Numbered from the stretch's first letter, positions 1-7,961 are shown. The stretch: DNA of 64,000 nt from Thermobifida halotolerans (GCF_003574835.2 NZ_CP063196.1:2914001-2978000), one strand, 5' to 3'. The notes: generated by a model not told the origin, from the letters alone. Translations and numbers: made by a program.

Positions 1-24
1 ACGCAGTTCAGGCACGGCGGACAC
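1..24 (-). CDS. 5' end of an unidentified minus-strand gene (partial)
   Basis: A GTG (complement of 22-24) opens a frame of eight codons running off the window edge (M-S-A-V-P-E-L-R). An AGGAG motif on the minus strand (complement of 30-34) lies five bases before it, which is the main support. The fragment is too short for a family call. Confidence 0.4.
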
Positions 25-208
25 GGTGTCTCCTCTGGTCTGGAAAGATCTCGTCGCTGGCGACCGGCTCGGCCGGTCGCGCGGTCGTCCGGTCACTCCG
101 ATGCTAGCGGGCTCCGACCGTGCGCGCCGCCCCCCGACCCGGTGGTGCATCCGGCGGCGTCGCGGGTAGGTCCACGGACGGGAGCTTCCGAGGCAGGAGA
201 GGAATCAG

Positions 209-1345
209 GTGCGCATCGTCATCGTGGGGGCGGGGATCGCCGGGCTCACACTCGCGCTCGCGCTGCACCGCCACGGCGTCGGGTCGGTCGTGCTGGAGCA
301 GGCGCACCGCCCCGGCCCGCCCGGAACGGGGGTGCAGGTGCCCCCTCCCGTGGTCCACCGACTCAGGGGGCTGGGTGTGGGAGAGGCTCTGGACCGCCGC
401 GGCGTCCGCCCGACGGGCGTGGACATCCTGGAGTGGCGGGACAGCTCACCGCTGGAGTCGATGCCGCTGGGGGCCGACTACGAGCGCCGGTTCGGCGCCC
501 CCTACTACACGATGCTCCGTTCGGAGCTGCACGAAACGCTGCTGGAGGCGCTTCCGGAGGGGACCGTGCAGACCGGCAACTACGTCACCGACGTGCTGGA
601 GGGCACCGACGCCGTCACCCTGTGGTGCGCCGATGGGACGAGGGTGCACGCCGATGTGGTGATCGCCGCCGACGGCGCCCACTCGACGGTGCGCGAGGCC
701 GTCTTCCCCGGCCACTCCCGCCCCTCGGAACTGCGGATCTGCCGCGGTCGGACGTCGGTCCCGCGCGTGCCGGAGCTGGGTGGGGCGCGGATCCGGGTGT
801 GGCCGCGGGCGGACCGGTACTTCACCTGCTATCCGGTGGAGGGCGGGCGCACCGTGAGCTTCGGCGCGATCCTGCCGGGCCGGCCGGGGAGGCTGGAGTC
901 CTGGGCGCCGCGCCAACGGGTCGACGACCTGCTCGACGCCTTCGCCGGCTGGAACGGACAGGTCACCGAGGTGATCTCCGCCGCGGAGTGGATCGGCGTG
1001 TGGACCCCGCACCGGCACACCCCGGTGCGGGCGTGGTGCCGGGGCCGTATCGCGCTGATGGGCGACGCGGCCCACCCGATGCTGCCGTTCCTGCCCCAGG
1101 GAGTCGGCCAGTCGGTCGAGGACGCGGTGGTGCTGGCCGACCTGCTGCGGGAGAGCACCGGGCGGACGGTGGAGGAGACCCTGGAGCGGTACGCCGAGAC
1201 GCGGCGGGAACAGGTCGGCCCCTTCCAGGAGGAGTTCTCCCTGGAGCTGCTGGGGTCGCTGAGCGAACTGCGCGCCGCGGGAGCCCTCACCGGGCAGCCG
1301 TGGGCGCGCGGCCGACCTCCGATGACCGAGACCGACAGCCGCTGA
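209..1345 (+). CDS. FAD-dependent monooxygenase (PHBH/UbiH-like fold)
   Basis: A 378-residue flavoprotein hydroxylase, probably cytosolic. The N-terminus has the Rossmann dinucleotide motif GAGIAG (residues 7-12). A DG-type motif (AADGAHST) lies near residue 153, and the FAD ribose-binding GD motif (LMGDAAHPM) near residue 286, followed by QGVGQSVEDA. This order is typical of class A flavin monooxygenases that hydroxylate aromatic or polyketide substrates using NAD(P)H. The GTG start is preceded by AGGAGAGG. It stands alone: no biosynthetic or degradative partner is adjacent, so the substrate cannot be inferred. It diverges from the partial gene at the window edge. Confidence 0.85.
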   Translation: MRIVIVGAGIAGLTLALALHRHGVGSVVLEQAHRPGPPGTGVQVPPPVVHRLRGLGVGEALDRRGVRPTGVDILEWRDSSPLESMPLGADYERRFGAPYYTMLRSELHETLLEALPEGTVQTGNYVTDVLEGTDAVTLWCADGTRVHADVVIAADGAHSTVREAVFPGHSRPSELRICRGRTSVPRVPELGGARIRVWPRADRYFTCYPVEGGRTVSFGAILPGRPGRLESWAPRQRVDDLLDAFAGWNGQVTEVISAAEWIGVWTPHRHTPVRAWCRGRIALMGDAAHPMLPFLPQGVGQSVEDAVVLADLLRESTGRTVEETLERYAETRREQVGPFQEEFSLELLGSLSELRAAGALTGQPWARGRPPMTETDSR

Positions 1346-1403
1346 TCTGCGGCCGTCCGAGCGTCCGGCCGGGATGGCGACCTGTCCGTCCTGCGGTTTC
1401 TGC

Positions 1404-1433
1404 CTGACCGATTATCCGGAAGGCGGCTATTGT
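1404..1433 (+). promoter_or_regulatory. Promoter for a probable leaderless mRNA
   Basis: CTGACC (1404-1409) and TATTGT (1428-1433) are separated by 18 bases and resemble -35 and -10 hexamers. The first transcribed base would fall at about 1440, which is the A of the ATG of the next gene, so that mRNA is probably leaderless. This position helps choose the start codon. Confidence 0.5.
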
Positions 1434-1439
1434 GGGGCC

Positions 1440-1814
1440 ATGTCTGCGAACCCAGTCGCCGGTGCCAACGGCGTGATGCCCGTTGTTCCGGAAGTCCGCA
1501 GAAGGGGCCGCCGCTGGCGGCGGCTCCGCGCCCGCGCGCGGCTCTGGCGCAGGCGCATGCACTCCCATCCGGTGCTCAGGCTGACCTGGCGGATCACGAT
1601 CGGGGTGATCGGCTCGGTCATTCTTCTCGGGGGCGCCGTGATGTGCGTGACCCCCGGGCCGGGCATCGGGGGGATCATCGTGGGCCTGGCGATTCTGGCC
1701 ACGGAGTTCTCGTGGGCGCGCCACCTGCTGTGGCGGGCCCGCCGCTACGCTTCCCAGATGAGGTCGCAGGCGACCGAGAAGCTCCGGGAGCACCGGAGGC
1801 GGTCATCCGCCTAG
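1440..1814 (+). CDS. Small PGPGW-type membrane protein (TIGR02611-like)
   Basis: 124 residues. A very Arg-rich cytoplasmic N-terminus (residues 19-40) is followed by two transmembrane segments (about 51-69 and 76-92) separated by the signature turn PGPG (72-75). The tail is basic and probably helical. This matches actinobacterial PGPGW/TIGR02611 proteins, whose function is unknown. I chose ATG 1440 over an in-frame ATG at 1374 because 1374 has no ribosome site and lies upstream of the apparent promoter; the extra 22 residues are Cys-rich and look non-coding. A tRNA gene on the other strand follows. Confidence 0.7.
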   Translation: MSANPVAGANGVMPVVPEVRRRGRRWRRLRARARLWRRRMHSHPVLRLTWRITIGVIGSVILLGGAVMCVTPGPGIGGIIVGLAILATEFSWARHLLWRARRYASQMRSQATEKLREHRRRSSA

Positions 1815-1877
1815 GGTGTGTGCGCCTCGCAAGAGCCTACGGCTCAGGCGATTCCTCGTTGGCCCCACAAGAACACA

Positions 1878-1923
1878 AAGCCCCAGGCAAGCTGGCGGTG
1901 GGCCAGCGAGTAGCCTGGGGCTT
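1878..1923 (-). terminator. Terminator of tRNA-Val(CAC)
   Basis: An 11-base perfect stem (1878-1888 with 1913-1923) encloses a smaller hairpin (1891-1895 with 1903-1907). Read on the minus strand it starts immediately after the tRNA and is followed by a short T-containing stretch. Confidence 0.7.
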
Positions 1924-1924
1924 G

Positions 1925-1998
1925 TGGGCGATACTGGACTCGAACCAGTGGCCTCGTCGGTGTGAACGACGCGCTCTGACCAACTGAGCTAATCGCCC
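1925..1998 (-). tRNA. tRNA-Val(CAC)
   Basis: 74-nt cloverleaf on the minus strand. Acceptor arms GGGCGAT and ATCGCCC pair, the anticodon stem CGTCG/CGACG encloses loop TTCACAC (anticodon CAC), and the T arm ACTGG/CCAGT encloses TTCGAGT. The discriminator is A and no CCA is encoded. Confidence 0.95.
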
Positions 1999-2446
1999 GG
2001 CTGCGTCCGGCCTCTCGGGGCGGACAAGAAAACTCTAGCGCATCCGTGGGGATGGATGATCCACTCGGAGGCGAGCCACCTCGACAACCACTGTGACCGA
2101 TGTCACATAATACTTGCGCAAGGGAAGGCCAAGGCACACAAAATGTGAAAACCCCTCATCTACCGGCGTTGTGGGACATACCCTGATCCTGGGCCCCCAC
2201 ACGCCACCCCATGGGTGATGCGGCCCACAGGCCATCGGGAAATTCTTTGTTTCCGCAGCTCATTACAGTGGCCGAAGAGTGTGGGAAGTCCCGGCGCGAC
2301 GCCGCCTCACCTCCAATCGAAAAGTTCCCCGGTTACGCGTCACAGATCGTCCGGCCCCGTTGGAGCGGGCGAGATGGTCAGGCCCCGGCGCCTGGGGAAG
2401 CACCGGCCATCCGAACGCACCGACCGGACGAGAAAAGGTTTGGCTT
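1999..2446. other. Intergenic region between divergent tRNA-Val and ssgB
   Basis: No convincing gene. It must hold the tRNA-Val promoter (minus strand; a TAGAGT -10-like hexamer is the complement of 2032-2037, with no clear -35) and the ssgB control region. A small inverted repeat, CACCC-AT-GGGTG, lies near 2205-2218, and a TTACAGT -10-like element near 2262. None is firm. A long upstream region fits a developmentally regulated gene. Confidence 0.5.
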
Positions 2447-2863
2447 ATGAACAGCAGCGGCACCTCCGTCACCTGCGAACTCGGTCTGCGACTGATCGTT
2501 CCCGACCGTGCCCCCGTTCCCCTGGTCGCTCGGCTCGACTACTCCGTCAACGACCCCTACGCCATCAAGGCCGCCTTCCACGTGGGCGAGGACGAGCCCG
2601 TCGAGTGGATCTTCGCGCGGGAGCTGCTGACCGTCGGCATCGTCCGCTCGGTCGGCGAGGGTGACGTCCGGGTCTGGCCCTCCCGCGGGGAGGGCGAACG
2701 CACCATCAACATCGCGCTCTCCTCGCCCTTCGGCCAGGCGCAGTTCGATGCCCAGGTGGCCCCCCTGTCGGAATTCCTGCACCGCACCTACGAGCTGGTC
2801 CCGGCCGGTCAGGAAGGCGACTACATCGACCTGGACGCCGAGATCGCCGAACACCTCTGCTGA
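2447..2863 (+). CDS. ssgB: SsgB-type sporulation / cell-division activator
   Basis: 138 residues, the length expected for SsgB (about 137). SsgA-like proteins (SALPs) occur in morphologically complex actinomycetes. SsgB is the most conserved member and recruits FtsZ to future septum sites during sporulation-specific division. Family features visible are the ELGLRLIVP start, the VPLVARLDYSVNDPYAI block, the WIFARELL block and the acidic tail. The ATG has AAAGG about nine bases upstream; an in-frame extension to 2279 looks non-coding. The gene is monocistronic and ends in a strong hairpin shared with the convergent aminotransferase gene. Its presence indicates a sporulating filamentous host. 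Confidence 0.88.
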   Translation: MNSSGTSVTCELGLRLIVPDRAPVPLVARLDYSVNDPYAIKAAFHVGEDEPVEWIFARELLTVGIVRSVGEGDVRVWPSRGEGERTINIALSSPFGQAQFDAQVAPLSEFLHRTYELVPAGQEGDYIDLDAEIAEHLC

Positions 2864-3001
2864 TCGTTCCCGGCACGTCGCCCGGCGGCCCGGACGCCTT
2901 TGACCCCTCTGCGCGTCCGGCCACCGCAGACACCCCGGAAGTTCCCGATCTCTGCCCTACCCGGCCGCCCGTCGCCTAAACCGCGATATGCGGCAGAACG
3001 C

Positions 3002-3038
3002 GGAAATGCCGCGGTTCTCCCCGAACCGCGGCATTTCC
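3002..3038. terminator. Bidirectional terminator between ssgB and the aminotransferase gene
   Basis: A perfect 16-bp stem (3002-3017 with 3023-3038) with a 5-base loop, between two convergent genes and only 21 bases past the stop of the minus-strand gene. Confidence 0.85.
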
Positions 3039-3058
3039 CGTGTCTGCGGGCGTTCGGA

Positions 3059-3901
3059 TCAGGGGTCCAGGTCGGCCGCGCCGCGCTCGGCGAACACCGC
3101 CATGGCCTTGGCCGTGACCGGTCCCGGTGCGGCGGGCAGCGCCCGCCCGTCGACTGCGCGGATCGGCTGCACGTCCCGGCCGGTCGAGGTCAGGAACGCC
3201 TCGGCGACCCGCGGCAGCTCCGCCATCGGGACGTCCTCCTCCTCGCCGCCCACCCATTCCAGGACCAGTTCCCGGGTGATGCCCGCCAACGGCCCCGCCG
3301 AGAGCGGAGGGGTGAGCAGCCGGCCGTCCAGGACCACGAAGATGTTGCTTCCCGTTCCCTCACACAGGTTGCCCGAGGTGTTGGCGAAGATCGCCTCACC
3401 CGCGCCGCGTCGGCGCGCGTGCTCCAGGGCGAGGACGTTCTCGGCGTAGGAGGTGGTCTTCAACCCGCTCAACGCGCCGTTCTCGTTGCGGGTCCAGGGC
3501 ACCACGGCCACGTCCACCCGCGGCGCGGGCCGGGCGAACGGTCCCACGGCCACCATGGCGGTCAACTCCCCGCCCGCGCGCTCCGAACCCAGCGGCCCCG
3601 GCCCCCCGGTCACGGTGATGCGCACCCGGCCGGGATCGGTGTCCGGATTGGCCTCCAGCGCCCGGCGCACGCCGTCGCGGAGCAGGTCGAGGTCGATCTC
3701 CCCCAGCCCCAGCCCGCGCGCGGACCGCGCCAGCCGACGCAGGTGCCGGGTGAGCGCGAACGCCTCGCCCCCCACCGACTTGACCGTCTCGAAGACGCCG
3801 TCGCCGACCGTGATCCCGTGGTCGAGGGCCGGAAGCCGCGCCTCGCTCTCGTCCACCACGCGGCCGGAGCCGTATCCGGCCCCGGAGATCCAGATCTTCA
3901 T
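3059..3901 (-). CDS. Class IV PLP aminotransferase (aminodeoxychorismate lyase-like)
   Basis: 280 residues of the branched-chain aminotransferase / 4-amino-4-deoxychorismate lyase fold. Family landmarks are LDHGITVGDGVFET near residues 26-39, the PLP lysine in SGLKTTSY (Lys148), and the cofactor phosphate region NLCEGTGSNIF (about 178-188). Together these resemble PabC, which releases p-aminobenzoate for folate synthesis; D-amino-acid or branched-chain transaminases share the fold, so specificity is not certain. The ATG has GGGGAAG upstream; a longer frame to 4093 has no such site. No folate genes are adjacent. Confidence 0.78.
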   Translation of the reverse strand: MKIWISGAGYGSGRVVDESEARLPALDHGITVGDGVFETVKSVGGEAFALTRHLRRLARSARGLGLGEIDLDLLRDGVRRALEANPDTDPGRVRITVTGGPGPLGSERAGGELTAMVAVGPFARPAPRVDVAVVPWTRNENGALSGLKTTSYAENVLALEHARRRGAGEAIFANTSGNLCEGTGSNIFVVLDGRLLTPPLSAGPLAGITRELVLEWVGGEEEDVPMAELPRVAEAFLTSTGRDVQPIRAVDGRALPAAPGPVTAKAMAVFAERGAADLDP

Positions 3902-4237
3902 CGCTGTCTCTTCCCCCTCGGTCTCACCGGGTCCTCCGCCCCTCCCGGACGCGTCCGGACCGCGAATCCGCGCCGCCGTCAACAGGTTTGACCGGCTTCG
4001 GCCGGTCCGCTCCTGACCCGCGGGCACAGGAGTACCGTAACGAGTCGGCACGGAACGCTCCGCCCGAATCCCGCAGGTCCGCACCGCGACCACACCGAAT
4101 CCCCAAACACATCACAAATGGCTATCATCTGGGCAACGCTCGTAGGGCACTGACATCCATCCGCCAGCGACCGCCGGACAACCCGCATCCGGCTCCCGTC
4201 CGTCCACCTGCACACGACGAAACAGATCAAGAGAGCC
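3902..4237. other. Intergenic region between divergent aminotransferase and roadblock genes
   Basis: No gene seen. A TATCAT -10-like hexamer (about 4123-4128) faces the roadblock gene but lacks a clear -35. The region directly before the minus-strand gene carries its ribosome site. Confidence 0.4.
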
Positions 4238-4669
4238 ATGACCTCACGGAGCACCGCCCCTGGCGAACTGAGCTGGTTACTCGACGACCTCCTCACCCGC
4301 GCGGAGGGCACACACCACGCGATCGTGCTGTCCACCGACGGACTTCTGATGGCCTCGTCGAGCCGACTGGAACGTCCCGACGCCGAGCAACTGTCCGCGA
4401 TCGCCTCCGGGCTGCAGAGCCTGGCCGGAGGAGCGAGTCGACGCTTCGGCTCGGGGAACGTGCGGCAGAGCATCATCGAGATGGACAAGGCATTCCTGTT
4501 CGTCGCCGCGGCCGGCGAGGGCGCCTGCATGGCCGTGCTCGCCGACGCCGAGTGCGACGTGGGCATGGTCGCCTACGAGATGAACATGGTGATCCAGCGC
4601 GTCGGCCAGTACCTGGCCGCCCCTCCCCGCCCCGACATCCCCACCACCTCACCCCACGTCGAACGTTGA
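4238..4669 (+). CDS. Roadblock/LC7-domain protein
   Basis: 143 residues with one roadblock/LC7 domain (about 10-125): a helix (ELSWLLDDLLTRA), the strand HAIVLSTDGLLMASS, a helix with AEQLSAIASGLQSLAGGA and a final FLFVAAAGEGACMAVLAD strand pair. In actinomycetes such proteins (CvnB-like) usually sit in conservons with a sensor kinase, a DUF742 protein and a small GTPase, and are thought to modulate the GTPase. Here none of these partners is adjacent; tRNAs follow, so it is a solitary copy. GAGAG lies just before the ATG. The partner is unknown. Confidence 0.8.
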   Translation: MTSRSTAPGELSWLLDDLLTRAEGTHHAIVLSTDGLLMASSSRLERPDAEQLSAIASGLQSLAGGASRRFGSGNVRQSIIEMDKAFLFVAAAGEGACMAVLADAECDVGMVAYEMNMVIQRVGQYLAAPPRPDIPTTSPHVER

Positions 4670-4740
4670 GACGTCCGTTCGGTCGGCGGTTCCATCGGCG
4701 CCGACCGGACGGCACGCCCGCCCTCCCGCCGCCGCCGAGT

Positions 4741-4768
4741 TTGTAGGACCGCCGGAATCCGCTACAGT
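4741..4768 (+). promoter_or_regulatory. Promoter of tRNA cluster 1
   Basis: TTGTAG (4741-4746), a 16-base spacer, then TACAGT (4763-4768). The block around the -10 (CCGCTACAGT followed by CTTA) is nearly identical to that before tRNA cluster 2 at 7934-7961. This recurrence is the strongest evidence. Confidence 0.65.
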
Positions 4769-4822
4769 TCTTAGCGCAGCGAGAACGCCGCTTCTCCTTC
4801 GCGAAGAAGCCGGACTCTCCGC

Positions 4823-4895
4823 GCGGACGTGGCTCAGTTGGTAGAGCATCACCTTGCCAAGGTGAGGGTCGCGGGTTCGAATCCCGTCGTCCGCT
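4823..4895 (+). tRNA. tRNA-Gly(GCC), copy 1
   Basis: 73 nt. Acceptor stem GCGGACG/CGTCCGC, anticodon stem CACC/GGTG with loop TTGCCAA (anticodon GCC), discriminator T, no encoded CCA. First gene of a three-tRNA cluster. Confidence 0.95.
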
Positions 4896-4921
4896 CGAAG
4901 TACAGCAGTGTGGGGCACCAC

Positions 4922-4994
4922 GCGGACGTGGCTCAGTTGGTAGAGCATCACCTTGCCAAGGTGAGGGTCGCGGGTTCGAATCCCGTCGTCCGCT
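4922..4994 (+). tRNA. tRNA-Gly(GCC), copy 2
   Basis: Identical in sequence to the copy at 4823-4895, 26 bases downstream of it. The high dose of this tRNA fits heavy use of GGC codons in a GC-rich genome. Confidence 0.95.
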
Positions 4995-5022
4995 CGCGGT
5001 GGGGATCCGCAACAGGATCTTC

Positions 5023-5094
5023 GGGCGATTAGCTCAGTGGGAGAGCGCTACCTTGACACGGTAGAGGTCACTGGTTCAATCCCAGTATCGCCCA
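5023..5094 (+). tRNA. tRNA-Val(GAC), copy 1
   Basis: 72 nt. Acceptor GGGCGAT/ATCGCCC, anticodon stem CTACC/GGTAG with loop TTGACAC (anticodon GAC), discriminator A, no encoded CCA. Last gene of cluster 1. Confidence 0.95.
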
Positions 5095-5107
5095 CAGGTA
5101 CCAGAGT

Positions 5108-5144
5108 CGAGGGCCTGACCACGGAGTCCGTGGTCAGGCCCTCG
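5108..5144. terminator. Terminator after tRNA cluster 1
   Basis: A perfect 17-bp stem (5108-5124 with 5128-5144) with a 3-base loop, followed by TCCGTTTCC. It lies between the tRNA cluster and a convergent small gene and may serve both. Confidence 0.85.
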
Positions 5145-5180
5145 TCCGTTTCCGGCCACTCCCCCGCTCCGGGGCCACCG

Positions 5181-5411
5181 TCAGGGCCGCTCCTCGGTCG
5201 CGGGCAGCGCCACGTCCTCGTGGACGACGGTGCCGTCCTGGGCGGCCTGCCACGGCACCGCCGTGCCGTGGCAGGCCGCCCAGGACCGCGCCCACTCCGC
5301 GATCGGTTCGAACCGGCCGGTCTGCGCCTCGTCGAGCTCGATCACGCCCTCGAGGGTTCTGTCGGGCAGCGACAGCCGCACCCGGAACTGTCGGTGAAAC
5401 GCTGGCTCCAC
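5181..5411 (-). CDS. Small hypothetical protein (76 aa)
   Basis: 76 residues with no recognised family. The start (MEPAFHRQFRVRLSLPDRT) is beta-like; the middle contains two Trp and a Cys (EWARSWAACHG) and the tail is acidic. The GTG start is supported by AGGGGAG six bases upstream. It lies downstream of, and in the same direction as, the FKBP gene with a 68-base gap, so the two could be co-transcribed. Confidence 0.6.
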   Translation of the reverse strand: MEPAFHRQFRVRLSLPDRTLEGVIELDEAQTGRFEPIAEWARSWAACHGTAVPWQAAQDGTVVHEDVALPATEERP

Positions 5412-5479
5412 TGTTGACTCCCCTGTCGGGTGCGCCCGCGCGTCCCGGATCGGGCCGCGCGGGCACCGGTGCTTCGGGC

Positions 5480-5854
5480 TCAGTCCACACCGATCAGGTC
5501 GACGACGAAGACCAGCGTCTCGTTGGGCTTGATGACCCCGCCCGCGCCGCGGGAGCCGTAACCGAGGTGCGGGGGGATGACCAGCCTGCGCCGCCCGCCC
5601 ACGCGCATGCCCAGCACACCCTGGTCCCAGCCCGCGATGACCCGCCCCGCGCCGAGGGGGAAGCGCAGGGGTTCGCCGCGGTTCCAGGAGGCGTCGAACT
5701 CCTCGCCCGTGGAGTGGGCCACCCCCACGTAGTGGACGCTGACCACGGAGCCGTGCGCGGCCTGCGCGCCGTCTCCGACGGTGATGTCGGTGATCTCCAG
5801 GTCGGTCGGCGGCGGGCCGTCGATGTAGTCGATCTCGGGACGCTCAAGCGCCAT
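5480..5854 (-). CDS. FKBP-type peptidyl-prolyl cis-trans isomerase
   Basis: 124 residues, a single cytosolic FKBP domain with no signal peptide. It isomerises X-Pro bonds during folding. Motifs visible are VSVHYVGVAHSTGEEFDAS, the GWDQGVLGMRVGGRRRLVIPP core (about 75-95), LGYGSRGAGGVIKPNETLVFVVDL, and a C-terminal strand ending at residue 124. AGGGGCT precedes the ATG. It is the only gene directly divergent from gntK across a 235-base control region. Confidence 0.9.
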   Translation of the reverse strand: MALERPEIDYIDGPPPTDLEITDITVGDGAQAAHGSVVSVHYVGVAHSTGEEFDASWNRGEPLRFPLGAGRVIAGWDQGVLGMRVGGRRRLVIPPHLGYGSRGAGGVIKPNETLVFVVDLIGVD

Positions 5855-5943
5855 GGGTTCAGCCCCTCGTCATGGTTGGGAACGAAATCCCCAGCATAGG
5901 AGGTCACGTGGGCGGGGGCTGCCATCTTCCCGCAGTGCTCCCC

Positions 5944-5977
5944 GCCGTACGCCGTACCCCGTGGTCCGGCGTACGGC
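5944..5977. promoter_or_regulatory. Inverted repeat in the FKBP-gntK divergent region
   Basis: Perfect 11-base arms GCCGTACGCCG (5944-5954) and CGGCGTACGGC (5967-5977), 12 bases apart. Because both flanking genes are transcribed away from it, it is more likely an operator or a 5' leader hairpin than a terminator. Confidence 0.45.
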
Positions 5978-6089
5978 CGTCTTGCCAGAACGGCCTCCGC
6001 TGTGGAAACCTGCGGAGTCGCGTCGAGGCGGAGGCCGTCCGGCGGGCGTGGACGGCTGACTCCTCGAGGGCTGGGAAAGGAAGCGTCTG

Positions 6090-6599
6090 ATGCACTTCGT
6101 CTTCATGGGGGTCTCCGGCAGCGGCAAGAGCACCGTTGCGCGGGGGGCCGCCCAGCGGTTGGGGCTCCCCTTCGCGGACGCCGACGACTTCCACCCCGAG
6201 ACGAACATCGCCAAGATGTCGAGCGGCGTCCCGCTGACCGACGCCGACCGGTTGCCCTGGCTGGGATCGCTGGCGGCGTGGCTCGGTGAGCGCGAACGCA
6301 ACGGCGAGTCCTCGGTCATGGCGTGCTCGGCGCTGCGCCGCTCCTACCGCGACATCCTGCGCGGCGGCGCCCCCGGCGTGTTCTTCGTCCACCTGCACGG
6401 CTCCCGTGACCTGATCCTCGAGCGGCTCCGGGGGCGCAGCGGTCACTTCATGCCCTCCGAACTCCTGGACTCGCAGCTCGCGGTCCTGGAGATGCTCGGC
6501 CCCGACGAGGCGGGCACCGTCCTGGACGTCGCCTCCTCCCCCGAGAAACTGGTGGAGGAGGCGGTGCGGATCATCACCGAGGCGCAGGAGCGCCGCTAG
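6090..6599 (+). CDS. gntK: Gluconokinase
   Basis: 169 residues, a P-loop kinase of the GntK/shikimate kinase-like group that phosphorylates D-gluconate to 6-phosphogluconate for the pentose phosphate pathway. The Walker A GVSGSGKST occupies residues 8-16. DADDFHPETNIAKMSSGVPL and DRLPWL, both characteristic of GntK, lie between residues 30 and 55, and the lid region ACSALRRSYRD near 77-87. AAAGGAAG precedes the ATG. No gluconate permease or GntR regulator is adjacent, but an inverted repeat lies in the upstream region. Confidence 0.9.
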   Translation: MHFVFMGVSGSGKSTVARGAAQRLGLPFADADDFHPETNIAKMSSGVPLTDADRLPWLGSLAAWLGERERNGESSVMACSALRRSYRDILRGGAPGVFFVHLHGSRDLILERLRGRSGHFMPSELLDSQLAVLEMLGPDEAGTVLDVASSPEKLVEEAVRIITEAQERR

Positions 6600-6609
6600 G
6601 CCCCTGCGC

Positions 6610-7809
6610 TCACCCCGGCAGCCAGAGCAGTTCGACGTCGCCGCCCCTCCAGTCGGGCGGCAGCACGGCCAGGGCGTCGGCCGCGGCGGCTCCGCGCAGC
6701 GAGGCGGGGCGGTCGTGTCCCACGGGACACGCCCGGTCCTCCGCCACCCGCACCGCGACCAGTCGGGTGTCGGTCTCGTGCGCGCTCACGTGCCCGCCGA
6801 GCGGGTACCGCGCCGCGCGTCCGGCCTCGCGGTCGGCGCGCCCGGTCATGGCGCGCAGCAGCGGCAGCAGCAGGGTCAGGGCCGCGGCGAGGGCCGCTCC
6901 GGGGTTGCCGGGCAGGCCCACCACCACGGGGCCCGGCCGCTGCTCCCCCGCCAGTCGGGCGAGCAACTGCGGGTGCCCCGGGCGGCAGCGCACCCCGTCC
7001 ACCAGGACGGCGGCCCCGAGTTCGGTGAGAGCGCCGCGCAGGTGGTCGGCGGGGCCCTTCGAGGACGCACCGCACACCACGACGACCGACTCGTCGCCGG
7101 TGTCGGCGAGCGCCGAGACCAGCGCCCCGAAACCGTCGGGCACGTCGCGGACCGAGGTGAGCACGCCGCCGCCCGCGGCCACCAGGCCGGGCAGCATGGG
7201 GCCGATGGCGTCGCGTACCGCGCCGGGGGCGGGAACCCCCGCGCGGACCAGCTCGTCGCCGCTGACCACGGCGCGCACCCGGGGCCGGTGGACCGGGAGG
7301 TGGTCGTGGGCCAGGCTCGCGGCCAGGCCGAGCACCGCCGGGGTGACGACGGTCCCGGCGGGCAGTACCGTCGCCCCCTCGGGGGTCTCCTCCCCCCGGC
7401 GCCGTACGTGGCGGCCGGGCCGCACGGTCCCGGTGAGCGCGTCGGCGTGGCGCTCCGCTCGCTCGTAGGGGAGCACCGCGCCGGTTCCCTCGGGCACGCG
7501 CGCCCCGGTGGCGATCTCGACGGCCTCGCCGGGCGACAGGGTGAGCGTGTGCCGCTCTCCGGCGAGCACCCGGGCCCGGACCGTCCACGGACCGGGCCCG
7601 GCGACCGCGTAGCCGTCCATGGCCGCGGCGTCGTAGGCGGGGGAGGCGATCCGTGCGCGCAGGTCCTCGGCGAGCACCCCGCCCAGGGCGTCGGCCAGCG
7701 GTTCCCGGCGCCGTCCACCGGGACCGCAGCTCCTGCCCAGATCTCGGGCTGTCTCACGGGCCAGTTCCCAGGGCAGGGCCGATCCGTGTCGTCCGGTCCT
7801 CGTACTCAC
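6610..7809 (-). CDS. moeA: Molybdopterin molybdenumtransferase MoeA
   Basis: 399 residues. MoeA inserts molybdate into adenylylated molybdopterin in the final step of cofactor synthesis. The hallmark AAAMDGYAV lies near residues 60-70, the GARVPEGTGAV turn near 108-118, and the PGNP motif (GLPGNPGAAL) near 305. The third usual motif (GGVSVGD) is replaced by VVCGASSKGPADHL, a variant that I believe occurs in actinobacterial paralogs. I chose GTG 7809 because the preceding in-frame extension to 7917 is Arg/Gly-rich and unlike MoeA; its ribosome site is weak. It ends 10 bases from the convergent gntK stop. No other cofactor gene is nearby. Confidence 0.87.
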   Translation of the reverse strand: MSTRTGRHGSALPWELARETARDLGRSCGPGGRRREPLADALGGVLAEDLRARIASPAYDAAAMDGYAVAGPGPWTVRARVLAGERHTLTLSPGEAVEIATGARVPEGTGAVLPYERAERHADALTGTVRPGRHVRRRGEETPEGATVLPAGTVVTPAVLGLAASLAHDHLPVHRPRVRAVVSGDELVRAGVPAPGAVRDAIGPMLPGLVAAGGGVLTSVRDVPDGFGALVSALADTGDESVVVVCGASSKGPADHLRGALTELGAAVLVDGVRCRPGHPQLLARLAGEQRPGPVVVGLPGNPGAALAAALTLLLPLLRAMTGRADREAGRAARYPLGGHVSAHETDTRLVAVRVAEDRACPVGHDRPASLRGAAAADALAVLPPDWRGGDVELLWLPG

Positions 7810-7933
7810 TTCGCCAGAGCCGCCGTGTCGTCGCACGTCTCCCTTATATCCCGCCCGCCTCGTCCATCCGCGCAGGACCGGCCCGCCGTGCCGTCTCGGG
7901 GACCGGTTCGCGGACACCGGTGCCCTGTTCGAT

Positions 7934-7961
7934 TTGCCGTCTGGGCAGATTCCGCTACAGT
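7934..7961 (+). promoter_or_regulatory. Promoter of tRNA cluster 2
   Basis: TTGCCG (7934-7939), a 16-base spacer, then TACAGT (7956-7961). The block around the -10 matches that of cluster 1 almost base for base, indicating paralogous tRNA operons. Confidence 0.7.

Noticed and set aside
1374-1439. Upstream start for the PGPGW protein
   Set aside because: It lies before the predicted promoter, has no ribosome site and adds an atypical Cys-rich segment.
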